A DNA stretch of 64,000 nucleotides from positions 118,169 to 182,168 of the forward strand of contig NZ_JAFKOH010000010.1 in the NCBI RefSeq assembly GCF_017303375.1. The letters are read 5' to 3'. The notes beneath the pieces are model-generated. The model saw only the letters and a list, made by a program, of their open reading frames with translations, was not told the origin of the DNA and searched no databases. The position numbers and the translations under genes are program-made. Source of the DNA: Bacillus sp. NTK074B (GTDB lineage: Bacteria; Bacillota; Bacilli; Bacillales; Bacillaceae_B). Below are positions 1 to 6,239 of this stretch, in pieces (within the stretch, counting starts at the first letter, position 1; every line of letters starts with the position of its first letter).

Positions 1-458
1 GCGAAGCGCCGAATGGTATTCCAAACAATCTTATGCCATATGTTACTCAAGTTGCTAAAGGTAGATTAGAGAAACTCCGAGTTTTTGGGAACGACTATCC
101 AACAATAGATGGTACGGGAGTAAGAGATTATATACATGTGTTGGACCTGGCAGAAGGCCATGTTGCAGCGTTAGATAATCTTAAAGGAGGTGCCCATGTT
201 TATAATTTGGGAACCGGTCAAGGTACCAGTGTATTAGAGTTGGTGAAAGCTTTTGAAGAAGCTAATGGTATTGAAGTTCCTTATGAAATTGTAGATCGTA
301 GACCCGGAGATATTGCTTCATGCTATGCTGATGCTTCAAAAGCAAATAGAGAACTAGGCTGGACAGCCAAACGTGATATTATTGCCATGTGCAGAGATGC
401 TTGGCAATTTGAAAAGAATTATAAAGTGTTAATAGAAGAAACTCAAATTTCCCACTAG
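1..458 (+). CDS. galE: UDP-glucose 4-epimerase, C-terminal part (5' end outside window)
   Basis: The reading frame is open from the first bases of the window, so this is the last ~150 residues of a longer gene, not a short ORF starting at the internal ATG at 33. The segment [12 protein letters not shown], the motif [13 protein letters not shown] and the tail [12 protein letters not shown]...ELGW are the C-terminal signature of GalE (extended SDR epimerase, interconverting UDP-glucose and UDP-galactose in the cytosol). The NAD-binding Rossmann part and the YxxxK catalytic pair lie upstream. A hairpin terminator overlaps the stop codon. In Bacillaceae this gene often borders a surface polysaccharide locus, which cannot be checked here. 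Confidence 0.93.
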   Translation, partial: EAPNGIPNNLMPYVTQVAKGRLEKLRVFGNDYPTIDGTGVRDYIHVLDLAEGHVAALDNLKGGAHVYNLGTGQGTSVLELVKAFEEANGIEVPYEIVDRRPGDIASCYADASKANRELGWTAKRDIIAMCRDAWQFEKNYKVLIEETQISH

Positions 459-487
459 GCTTTGAGCCTGGTGGGTTTATTTTTTTG
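451..487 (+). terminator. Rho-independent terminator of galE
   Basis: The arms CCCACTAGGCT and AGCCTGGTGGG pair over 11 positions with one G-U wobble around a 3-base loop, followed by a T-rich tract. The left arm contains the galE stop codon. Confidence 0.85.
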
Positions 488-496
488 TTAAGAAAA

Positions 497-508
497 GAAC
501 ATACGTTC
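497..508. promoter_or_regulatory. Putative LexA (SOS) box
   Basis: GAACATACGTTC matches the Bacillus LexA core GAACRNRYGTTC. It lies between the galE terminator and the promoter of the methylase-like gene, about 140 bp before that start. It is one of three such sites in the window. Function is inferred from the motif only. Confidence 0.5.
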
Positions 509-544
509 CGTCATGGTGCGACGTTTTATGAGTGGTGGTTAATG

Positions 545-623
545 AGGTATATAAATACCTGAAAAATGTGTTGACGGAAAAATATAACAAGTGCTATTAT
601 TATTTTAAGGTATTTACATACCT
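545..623 (+). promoter_or_regulatory. Promoter flanked by two identical palindromes
   Basis: AGGTATATAAATACCT (545-560) and AGGTATTTACATACCT (608-623) share the perfect arms AGGTAT-N4-ATACCT, with centres 63 bp apart (about six helical turns). Between them lie a -35 TTGACG (571-576), an 18-bp spacer and a -10 TATTAT (595-600). The downstream palindrome covers the expected transcription start, so it should act as a repressor operator; the upstream copy would allow cooperative binding or looping. No obvious dedicated repressor gene is next to it in the window. Confidence 0.65.
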
Positions 624-638
624 GAATAGGAGGGTGTT

Positions 639-2495
639 ATGCATAACTTGAATGCTAGATATGAATCTATAATTAATTCTTGTTTTGAAGAACTACGTGG
701 AACTTTTAGTCAGGAGCAGTCATTTTATATCATACTAGGAGTCGCCACAATTTCATGGATAAATATGAATGAAAGATATAATTCATCAAATTTAAGATAT
801 AGCAGGTTTCTAAATGAATACAGTTCATTTATGTTTTTGCGGGATGAACTGAAATCGTTTGAACACCAATTTGAAGAATTTGATGGGATTTTAACTGGTT
901 TGATGGACAAGGTATTTATTTACAAAGATAAATCTGAAAATAAAAAGCTTAAAAATATCTTTCATATCATTGAAGATGTTAAAGAAGAGGAAATCAGTAA
1001 GTTCATTAACAAGCTAACGTCAATCGGAACTAAAATGAGTGGATTTACAGAAACACCAGAGAGTATAAAAGAAATTATCCTAGGAATAGCTGATTTCGAA
1101 AGAATAAAAAGTTTTGCTGATTATTGTTCAGGTATGTCTGGAGTAGCAGTATATATATTTGAACAAAAGGAATCAGAATATCATAGAATAGACAGTGATT
1201 TGCATTATTACGGGGAAGAAATAAACACATCTAATTACTTAATTTCAAAATTGCTCATGATCGTTAATGGAATTGAAAATTATGAAATTAACAATAAAGA
1301 TGTACTTAGTAGCGATGATGATAAAAACCGAGATTTGAAATTTGATTTTATTGTTTCAGACTTTCCGCAAGTTATGAACTATGATATCGACTTTAAAAGT
1401 AATGATTCAAGGTTTAAATATGGTGTGCCGTCCCGCAGCAGTGCAGATTGGGCATTTTGCCAAAATGTGATACACCATTTAAATGATAATGGTAAAGGTG
1501 TTGTTATTGGAACAAAAGGGACCTTGGTTAGAAGTAATGAAGGTCATATAAGAAGAGGCGTGTTGGAAGATGATCTAATAGAAAGTATTATCACTTTGCC
1601 CGACAATCTTTATGAAAAATCAAGTATTGGAACTGAGTTGATTATATTTAATAAAAATAAGGATGAAAATCGCAAAAAAAAAATTTTGCTCATCAACGCC
1701 AGTGAATACGGATATAGACTAAATAAAAATCAACATGCCATTAGCTTAGATGGAATTAACAAGGTACTAGAATATTATCATCTTGGAATTGAAGAGGGCC
1801 ATTTTAGTATTTTTGTGGACTTGGAAAAAATAAAAGAATATAACTACACATTAAATCCGAGAGAATACTTAGACTTCGACGCTTTAAAAAACACATTTGA
1901 ACGTTCTATTTCATTAAAAGAAGTAGCTGAGATTGTGAGAGGGGTTCAGGTGTCTAAAGGGGATTTCGAAAGATTATCAGAACATCCTACACATTATTTT
2001 CTAAATGTTAAGGATATTGATGATGGGAGAATTTATTATGATGATGCTTCAAGGCTTACTTATAAGAGAGACGATTGGCTAGGTAAATATGATATAAGAC
2101 CTAATGATATCATCCTTACTTCTAAAGGATCAACAGTTAAAGTTGCGATTGTGGAAGATGATTGTGCTCAAACATTTATTAGTGGAAATTTAACAAGAAT
2201 ACGTGTCGACACTAGTAAATATGATCCTTATGTATTATATGAGTTCTTGCAAAGTGAGGTTGGGATTAAAATGATAGAGGGTCTACAAACGGGAACGACC
2301 ATAAAACTATTAAATACATCTCAATTAGAAAGACTAGAAATACCAATGTTCGATATCGAATACATGAATGATATTGGCAATGATATAAAAAGAAATAAGA
2401 TGGAATATGAGAGAACCATTAGCGAAGCAACCATGAGGTTTGAGGACAATAGAGAGGAACTAATGGGGCGATTAGGGTGGTCCATTTCGAAGTAA
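639..2495 (+). CDS. N-6 adenine methylase-like protein fused to a type I specificity (S) half
   Basis: 618 residues behind a strong RBS (AGGAGGG). The layout is a helical N-terminus (1-150), an HsdM-like methylase fold (~155-400) and an HsdS-type target-recognition domain with a helical tail (~435-618, starting near ISLKEVAEIVRG). HsdM hallmarks are recognisable: YYGEEINTSNY, the AFxQNVIHHLN...GKGVVIG strand and GVLEDDLIESIITLP. The catalytic motifs are unusual. The SAM loop reads DYCSGMSG (161-168) instead of DPACGSGG, and the NPPF motif reads DFPQ (241-244), losing the aromatic residue that stacks on the flipped base. No HsdR or separate HsdS is nearby. It may be a DNA-binding, catalytically impaired solo methylase or a regulator; activity is uncertain. 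Confidence 0.75.
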   Translation: MHNLNARYESIINSCFEELRGTFSQEQSFYIILGVATISWINMNERYNSSNLRYSRFLNEYSSFMFLRDELKSFEHQFEEFDGILTGLMDKVFIYKDKSENKKLKNIFHIIEDVKEEEISKFINKLTSIGTKMSGFTETPESIKEIILGIADFERIKSFADYCSGMSGVAVYIFEQKESEYHRIDSDLHYYGEEINTSNYLISKLLMIVNGIENYEINNKDVLSSDDDKNRDLKFDFIVSDFPQVMNYDIDFKSNDSRFKYGVPSRSSADWAFCQNVIHHLNDNGKGVVIGTKGTLVRSNEGHIRRGVLEDDLIESIITLPDNLYEKSSIGTELIIFNKNKDENRKKKILLINASEYGYRLNKNQHAISLDGINKVLEYYHLGIEEGHFSIFVDLEKIKEYNYTLNPREYLDFDALKNTFERSISLKEVAEIVRGVQVSKGDFERLSEHPTHYFLNVKDIDDGRIYYDDASRLTYKRDDWLGKYDIRPNDIILTSKGSTVKVAIVEDDCAQTFISGNLTRIRVDTSKYDPYVLYEFLQSEVGIKMIEGLQTGTTIKLLNTSQLERLEIPMFDIEYMNDIGNDIKRNKMEYERTISEATMRFEDNREELMGRLGWSISK

Positions 2496-2532
2496 CAATC
2501 TAAAATACGGATGAAATCGAAAGGAGAAAAAT

Positions 2533-2730
2533 ATGAAAGAAAAATCGATTCTTACAAGAGTAAATTGTCCAGCATGCAGCAACAAACTAATAGATAAAGG
2601 AATAGGTGCAAAAGGTCCAGTGCAGCCAAAGTGCTTTAAATGTAGAAGGGTATGGGAAGTAGATTTAGGCACAAATAAAATTAAGTTTATAAGTGGAAAA
2701 CCTTTTATACCGAGACAAGAAGGAGCCTGA
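2533..2730 (+). CDS. Com-like small zinc-finger protein, copy 1
   Basis: 65 residues, RBS GAAAGGAG just upstream. Two CxxC pairs, CPAC (~12-15) and CFKC (~36-39), form a single probable zinc ribbon, followed by the conserved RVWEVDL and the tail SGKPFIPRQEGA. Size and Cys pattern resemble phage Mu Com (PF10122), an RNA-binding activator of mom translation; this family link is by resemblance only. The 3' end of the ORF runs into a conserved hairpin cassette that is repeated after the next gene. Target RNA is unknown; the neighbouring methylase-like gene is a tempting analogue of mom. Confidence 0.7.
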   Translation: MKEKSILTRVNCPACSNKLIDKGIGAKGPVQPKCFKCRRVWEVDLGTNKIKFISGKPFIPRQEGA

Positions 2731-2793
2731 GTAGCTACCTTAAGGGCCGGATAACTGTTAGAAATGATCTAATGGTTATCCGGCTCTTTTTTT
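2708..2793 (+). repeat. Com cassette hairpin, unit 1 (also terminator)
   Basis: The TACCGAG leader (2708-2714) lies inside the 3' end of com copy 1 and is followed by CTACCTTAAGG and a 10-bp perfect stem GCCGGATAAC/GTTATCCGGC (2746-2784) with a further inner TTAG/CTAA stem, then a T tract. It shares leader and stem base with three further units but has its own upper-stem sequence. Confidence 0.75.
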
Positions 2794-2863
2794 GTTTCTG
2801 TAAAAAATAGTTCGAAAGCAATTTTAGTATTGGCAAAGTTTTTTCACTTTTTAACACTATACA

Positions 2864-2875
2864 GAACATATGTTC
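2864..2875. promoter_or_regulatory. Putative LexA (SOS) box before com copy 2
   Basis: GAACATATGTTC, inside the perfect 14-bp palindrome AGAACATATGTTCT (2863-2876), matches the Bacillus LexA core. It sits about 75 bp upstream of the second Com-like ORF, in AT-rich promoter-like DNA. SOS induction is a common trigger for prophage genes, so this may be a functional relic of element control. Confidence 0.55.
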
Positions 2876-2948
2876 TTATATAAAATGTAAATATGTAGTA
2901 GCAAATTAATAGATGTATTTTTGAACATCACAGTTGGGAGGAAATTAA

Positions 2949-3149
2949 ATGAATATTAAATCTAATATTAGACGAGTTGAATGCCCTGTCTGCAGTAATA
3001 GACTTTTAGATAAGGTTGAAGGAGCGAAAGGTCAAGTTCAATCCAAATGCCAAAGATGTAAAAGGGTATGGGAAGTAGATTTAGATAAAAATGAATTTAA
3101 GTTATTAAGTGGAAAAGCTATACCGAGACGATATGGAGCCGGTGAATAA
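2949..3149 (+). CDS. Com-like small zinc-finger protein, copy 2
   Basis: 66 residues, RBS GGGAGG. Clearly paralogous to the copy 220 bp upstream: both share the frame RVxCPxCSNxLxDK, GAKGxVQxKC, CxRVWEVDL and SGK...IPR. CPVC and CQRC are the probable zinc ligands. The gene has its own intergenic promoter region with an SOS-type palindrome, and is followed by the second copy of the hairpin cassette. Duplicate zinc-finger mini-genes, each ending in the same hairpin, suggest that ORF and hairpin are inherited as one unit. Confidence 0.7.
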   Translation: MNIKSNIRRVECPVCSNRLLDKVEGAKGQVQSKCQRCKRVWEVDLDKNEFKLLSGKAIPRRYGAGE

Positions 3150-3217
3150 TAAAGTCACCGAGCTACCTTAAGGGCCGGATACTATCGATTGTGATGATAG
3201 TATCCGGCCTTTTTTTA
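3121..3217 (+). repeat. Com cassette hairpin, unit 2 (also terminator)
   Basis: The TACCGAG leader (3121-3127) lies within com copy 2. GAGCTACCTTAAG follows, then a perfect 14-bp stem GGCCGGATACTATC/GATAGTATCCGGCC (3173-3209) and a run of Ts. The stem base equals unit 1, while the upper stem differs with both arms changed together. Confidence 0.8.
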
Positions 3218-3245
3218 TTTGCTATAAAAGTTCATACCACGATTA

Positions 3246-3322
3246 TACCGAGCGAGGAATCAAAGGAATTACCCAGGCCGGATAGTCGCTTCTTGTTTCT
3301 TAGAAGTGATTAACCGGTTTTT
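3246..3322 (+). repeat. Com cassette hairpin, unit 3 (no ORF)
   Basis: TACCGAG (3246-3252) is followed at 31 bp by GGCCGGATAG, an imperfect stem closing at AACCGG (3314-3317) and five Ts. No Com-like ORF precedes it; the bases around TACCGAG still resemble a degenerate com 3' end. Confidence 0.65.
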
Positions 3323-3348
3323 GTGTTCCTTGGATTTTAAATATTCTG

Positions 3349-3439
3349 TACCGAGCAACGGAGTCGTGGTGAACTACCTAATGGCCGGACAATGGTTAAT
3401 CCTGAGAATTATTCAGGAAAGCTATTGTCCGGTTATTTT
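3349..3439 (+). repeat. Com cassette hairpin, unit 4 (no ORF)
   Basis: TACCGAG (3349-3355), then CTACCTAATGGCCGGACAAT and a stem CCGGACAAT/ATTGTCCGG (3385-3432) with an inner CCTGA/TCAGG hairpin and a T tract. Relative to units 1-2 the stem changes from GGATA to GGACA with a compensating change on the other arm. No com ORF is left. Confidence 0.7.
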
Positions 3440-3489
3440 TTGTCTCTTTTTTCCTGACGGCTCCTTGCCGGTCAAGGAGGAAAAAGAGA

Positions 3490-3921
3490 ATGAGTAAGTT
3501 CATCTATATCGGCAAAGAGAAAGTGAAAGTAAGTGAAGAGATTTACAAAGAGTATTACAGAATGGATCGACGTGAACGTTACATGGAAAAGGATATTAAG
3601 GTAGGACGTATAGTTGTTAATCCAGAGGCGGAAAAGGTTGAATATATCCAAAGCAAAGAGGATTCAATCAATCGTTTGATGGATCAAGGTACAGATTTTA
3701 ATGATGTCCAAATGATCGAGGATATTCTTTGTGATAAAGCAACTCTATTAATCTTGCAGGAAGCTATTGCGGAGCTAGATCGTGAGGAACAAAAGTTGAT
3801 TGAGGATCTTTACTATAAAAATTTAACTACAAGAGCAATTGGAAAAGAAATAGGCGTCTCACACATGGCAGTAGTGAAACGTCATAAAAAGATTTTAGAC
3901 AAACTGAAAAAGTTTTTTTGA
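3490..3921 (+). CDS. Phage sigma-70-like / HTH regulatory protein
   Basis: 143 residues, RBS AAGGAGGAAAAAG. The C-terminal ~60 residues (LDREEQKLIEDLYYKNLTTRAIGKEIGVSHMAVVKRHKKILDKL) form a sigma region 4-like helix-turn-helix with a clear recognition helix. The N-terminal ~75 residues are polar and lack a sigma region 2, so it cannot be a full sigma factor. Such proteins precede the DUF2800/DUF2815/polymerase module in Firmicutes prophages and may direct its transcription, which is inference from position. It is preceded directly by hairpin unit 4. Confidence 0.7.
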   Translation: MSKFIYIGKEKVKVSEEIYKEYYRMDRRERYMEKDIKVGRIVVNPEAEKVEYIQSKEDSINRLMDQGTDFNDVQMIEDILCDKATLLILQEAIAELDREEQKLIEDLYYKNLTTRAIGKEIGVSHMAVVKRHKKILDKLKKFF

Positions 3922-3996
3922 AAATTTGGTTTCCAAACCACCTTTCCCGTTGGCTAATAAGTGAAGGGCATTATCTATGGCGAGGAGGTGAATGTG

Positions 3997-4155
3997 ATGA
4001 CAACTCAAGTAAAGCAACAAGGTGTTAATAAAGATATGCAGGAAGAGATGGTTGGTGTTCTTACGGCTATCAGTATTGTTTCTAAAAGGCTAGCTAATCG
4101 ACTGAGCCAGCTTGATGAACAAAATGAGAAGAAAGGAGAAAAAGCAAATGAGTAA
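3997..4155 (+). CDS. Small phage-module protein, function unknown
   Basis: 52 residues from the ATG at 3997, chosen because GGAGGTG ends 6 bases before it; an in-frame GTG at 3994 would be too close. The sequence EEMVGVLTAISIVSKRLANRLSQLDEQ is one amphipathic helix, probably an oligomerising coiled coil. Its stop overlaps the next start by 8 bases, so the two are translationally coupled. Proteins of this look regularly precede the next gene in related phage modules; no function is known to me. Confidence 0.65.
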   Translation: MTTQVKQQGVNKDMQEEMVGVLTAISIVSKRLANRLSQLDEQNEKKGEKANE

Positions 4156-4489
4156 AACGAAACTTGCACTTGATGTAGTGACGGACTTACGAAATCTAGC
4201 AGGAAGTATTGAAACATTAGTATTTGCATTAGAAAGCAATCAAACAAACTCTGCGGCTCCAGTGGAGGAAAAAGAAACGAAGGAAAAAAAGGAATCAAAG
4301 AAACCAGCACACCCTCAGAAAGCTAAATTACCAACTTTGGAGGATGTCAGGGCAAAACTTGCAGCACTTTCTCAAGATGGAAAGCAGGTACAAGTGAAAG
4401 AGTTGATTACAAGTTTTGGAGCAAAAAAACTGAGTGATATTCCAGTGGAAAAGTATCCTGAACTAATAGAAGAAGCTGAAAAGCTTTAA
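4148..4489 (+). CDS. Phage protein of the type annotated Rrp5 (function unknown)
   Basis: 113 residues. The start is the ATG at 4148 behind AAAGGAGAAAA, not the upstream in-frame codon. The N-terminal helix (VVTDLRNLAGSIETLVFAL) is followed by a Lys/Glu-rich linker and a conserved C-terminal block LEDVRAKLAALSQDGKQVQVKELITSFGAKKLSDIPVEKYPELIEEA. That block is common in phage proteins that databases label rRNA biogenesis protein Rrp5, a name with no good basis. Given its neighbours, a role in element replication or ssDNA handling is plausible. Confidence 0.65.
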   Translation: MSKTKLALDVVTDLRNLAGSIETLVFALESNQTNSAAPVEEKETKEKKESKKPAHPQKAKLPTLEDVRAKLAALSQDGKQVQVKELITSFGAKKLSDIPVEKYPELIEEAEKL

Positions 4490-4509
4490 AAGGAGGTTGC
4501 TACTATTCT

Positions 4510-5673
4510 ATGAATCATTCAGAAAGAGCTCATGCTAGTTTAAGTGCTTCCGGTGCCAGTCGTTGGTTAGCTTGTCCACCAAGTGTTCGGTTGTCAGAGC
4601 AATACGAAGAAACAACAAGCATTTTTGCCAAAGAGGGCACATTCATGCATGAGCTGTCAGAACTTTATTTGTCTTATGAATTAAAAAAGATGACAAAAGC
4701 TCAGTTGAATAAAAAGCTGAAGCAGATGAAACAAAATGAATTTTATAACACAGAAATTGAACAAGCTGTAAAAAACTATGTAGATGTTGTCACTGAAAAG
4801 ATGAACGAGGCTAGGGCCTCTAGCAAGGATCCACTCATCCTTATTGAGGAAAGGGTAGATTTTAGTCCCTATGTTCCAGATGGATTCGGAACCGGGGACG
4901 TAATACTGATTTATGATGATAGATTAGAAGTTATTGACCTTAAGGGTGGAAAGGGTGTCAAAGTTTCGGCGGTGGAAAATCCACAGATGCGACTATACGC
5001 TTTGGGTGCAATAAACAACTTTGGTGTACTCTATGATACTCAGAAAATACTAATGACCATTGTGCAACCAAGATTAGACAATATCTCCACTGACGAAATG
5101 CATGTGGATGAACTATTGGAATGGGCAGAAAAAATTGTTAAGCCCAAGGCGGAGTTAGCATTTAAGGGTGAAGGTGACTTCATGGCCGGCGAGCATTGCC
5201 GTTTTTGTAAGGTTAAGGCGACTTGCAGAGCTAGGGCAGAAGAAAACCTGAAACTTGCTTGCATGGATTTTCAGAAACCTCCGTTACTGACAGATGATGA
5301 AGTAGTGGAAGTGTTAACTTCTTTTGATCAGTTGTTGAGCTGGGCAAAAGATGTACAAGAATATGCATTTGCTATGGCGATGAATGAAAACAAGCAATGG
5401 CCAGGGATGAAACTGGTCGAGGGTAGAGGTAGCCGTAAGTATAGTGATGAAAATGCAGTAGTTGAGGCACTTACTGCTGCAGGATATGACAGTGATGTGG
5501 TTTATAAGAAATCACTCAATACGATTACTACTCTAGAAAAAGAGTTAGGTAAAAAAGCATTTCAGGAGTTGCTAGGGTCGCTTATTACAAAAGCACCGGG
5601 CAAGGTCAAGCTCGTACCAGATGAGGACAAGCGACCAGAAATAAAAGCTTCACCTGAAGCAGATTTTCAATAA
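4510..5673 (+). CDS. DUF2800 protein, PD-(D/E)XK nuclease of RecB/Cas4 type
   Basis: 387 residues. The core GFGTGDVILIYDDRLEVIDLKGGKGV (around 125-150) holds the D...DxK residues of the PD-(D/E)XK nuclease fold. Downstream, CRFCKVKATCRARAE (~220-235) supplies cysteines that, with one more, could hold a Cas4/AddB-like Fe-S cluster. The N-terminal HASLSASGASRWLACPPSVRLSE is typical of DUF2800. AGGAGG lies 13 bases before ATG, a little far but the only candidate. It precedes the DUF2815 protein and the polymerase, so it is probably the exonuclease of a phage recombination/replication module. Confidence 0.85.
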   Translation: MNHSERAHASLSASGASRWLACPPSVRLSEQYEETTSIFAKEGTFMHELSELYLSYELKKMTKAQLNKKLKQMKQNEFYNTEIEQAVKNYVDVVTEKMNEARASSKDPLILIEERVDFSPYVPDGFGTGDVILIYDDRLEVIDLKGGKGVKVSAVENPQMRLYALGAINNFGVLYDTQKILMTIVQPRLDNISTDEMHVDELLEWAEKIVKPKAELAFKGEGDFMAGEHCRFCKVKATCRARAEENLKLACMDFQKPPLLTDDEVVEVLTSFDQLLSWAKDVQEYAFAMAMNENKQWPGMKLVEGRGSRKYSDENAVVEALTAAGYDSDVVYKKSLNTITTLEKELGKKAFQELLGSLITKAPGKVKLVPDEDKRPEIKASPEADFQ

Positions 5674-5690
5674 TGAGGAGGAAATAAGTA

Positions 5691-6239
5691 ATGGTAAAAA
5701 TCACAATTGGAACAAAGGAAAACCCAGTACGGTTCAGTTATGCGAATGTACATCAAGCGGTCAGTGTTAATGGAAGTGACCTGAAGTATTCAGTAAGCAT
5801 CATTATCCCGAAGTCGGATAAGAAAACCATCAAAAAGGTAAAAGATGCGATTCAAAAAGCAACTCAAGAAAACAAGGACAAGTTTGGTGGCAAGGTGCCT
5901 TCGAATTTGAAGACGCCCCTGCGGGACGGGGATGTGGATCGTGAAGATGATGAGGCATATGCGGATTCCTATTTCATTAATGCCAACAGCAAGATTAAAC
6001 CAGGAATTGTCGATGCGGATTTAGATCCAATCATGGACCAAAGTGAATTTTATTCCGGTTGCTATGGACGAGTTAGTTTGACTTTTTATGGGTTTAATGT
6101 AAATGGAAATCGCGGGATTGCAGCGGGTCTTCAAAATATTATGAAGACGGATGATGGGGACCCGCTTGGTGGCCGTAGCAGTGCTGAAGCAGATTTCGGT
6201 GATGACAGTGACGATGAAGAAGATGACATCCTAGGTTGA
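5691..6239 (+). CDS. DUF2815 protein, probable phage ssDNA-binding protein
   Basis: 182 residues, RBS GAGGAGG. The body (VHQAVSVNGSDLKYSVSIIIPKSDK ... FINANSKIKPGIVDAD ... FYSGCYGRVSLTFYGFNVNGNRGIAAGLQNIMK) matches DUF2815, and the tail is very acidic (FGDDSDDEEDDILG), as in SSB and T7 gp2.5-type proteins that use an acidic tail to bind partners. It lies between the DUF2800 nuclease and the DNA polymerase and overlaps the latter's start. Role as SSB or annealing protein is family-level inference. Confidence 0.8.
   Translation: MVKITIGTKENPVRFSYANVHQAVSVNGSDLKYSVSIIIPKSDKKTIKKVKDAIQKATQENKDKFGGKVPSNLKTPLRDGDVDREDDEAYADSYFINANSKIKPGIVDADLDPIMDQSEFYSGCYGRVSLTFYGFNVNGNRGIAAGLQNIMKTDDGDPLGGRSSAEADFGDDSDDEEDDILG

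Noticed and set aside
639..2495. Complete type I restriction-modification system
   Set aside because: No hsdR or second specificity half in the window, and the catalytic motifs are degenerate.
2472..2672. Minus-strand ORF opposite com copy 1
   Set aside because: Shadow of the zinc-finger gene, with low-complexity Phe/Leu/Ser composition and no RBS.
3306..3497. 63-codon ORF across hairpin unit 4
   Set aside because: It lies over the structured repeat and ends in the RBS of the sigma-like gene; no RBS of its own. The reading is explained by the repeat unit.
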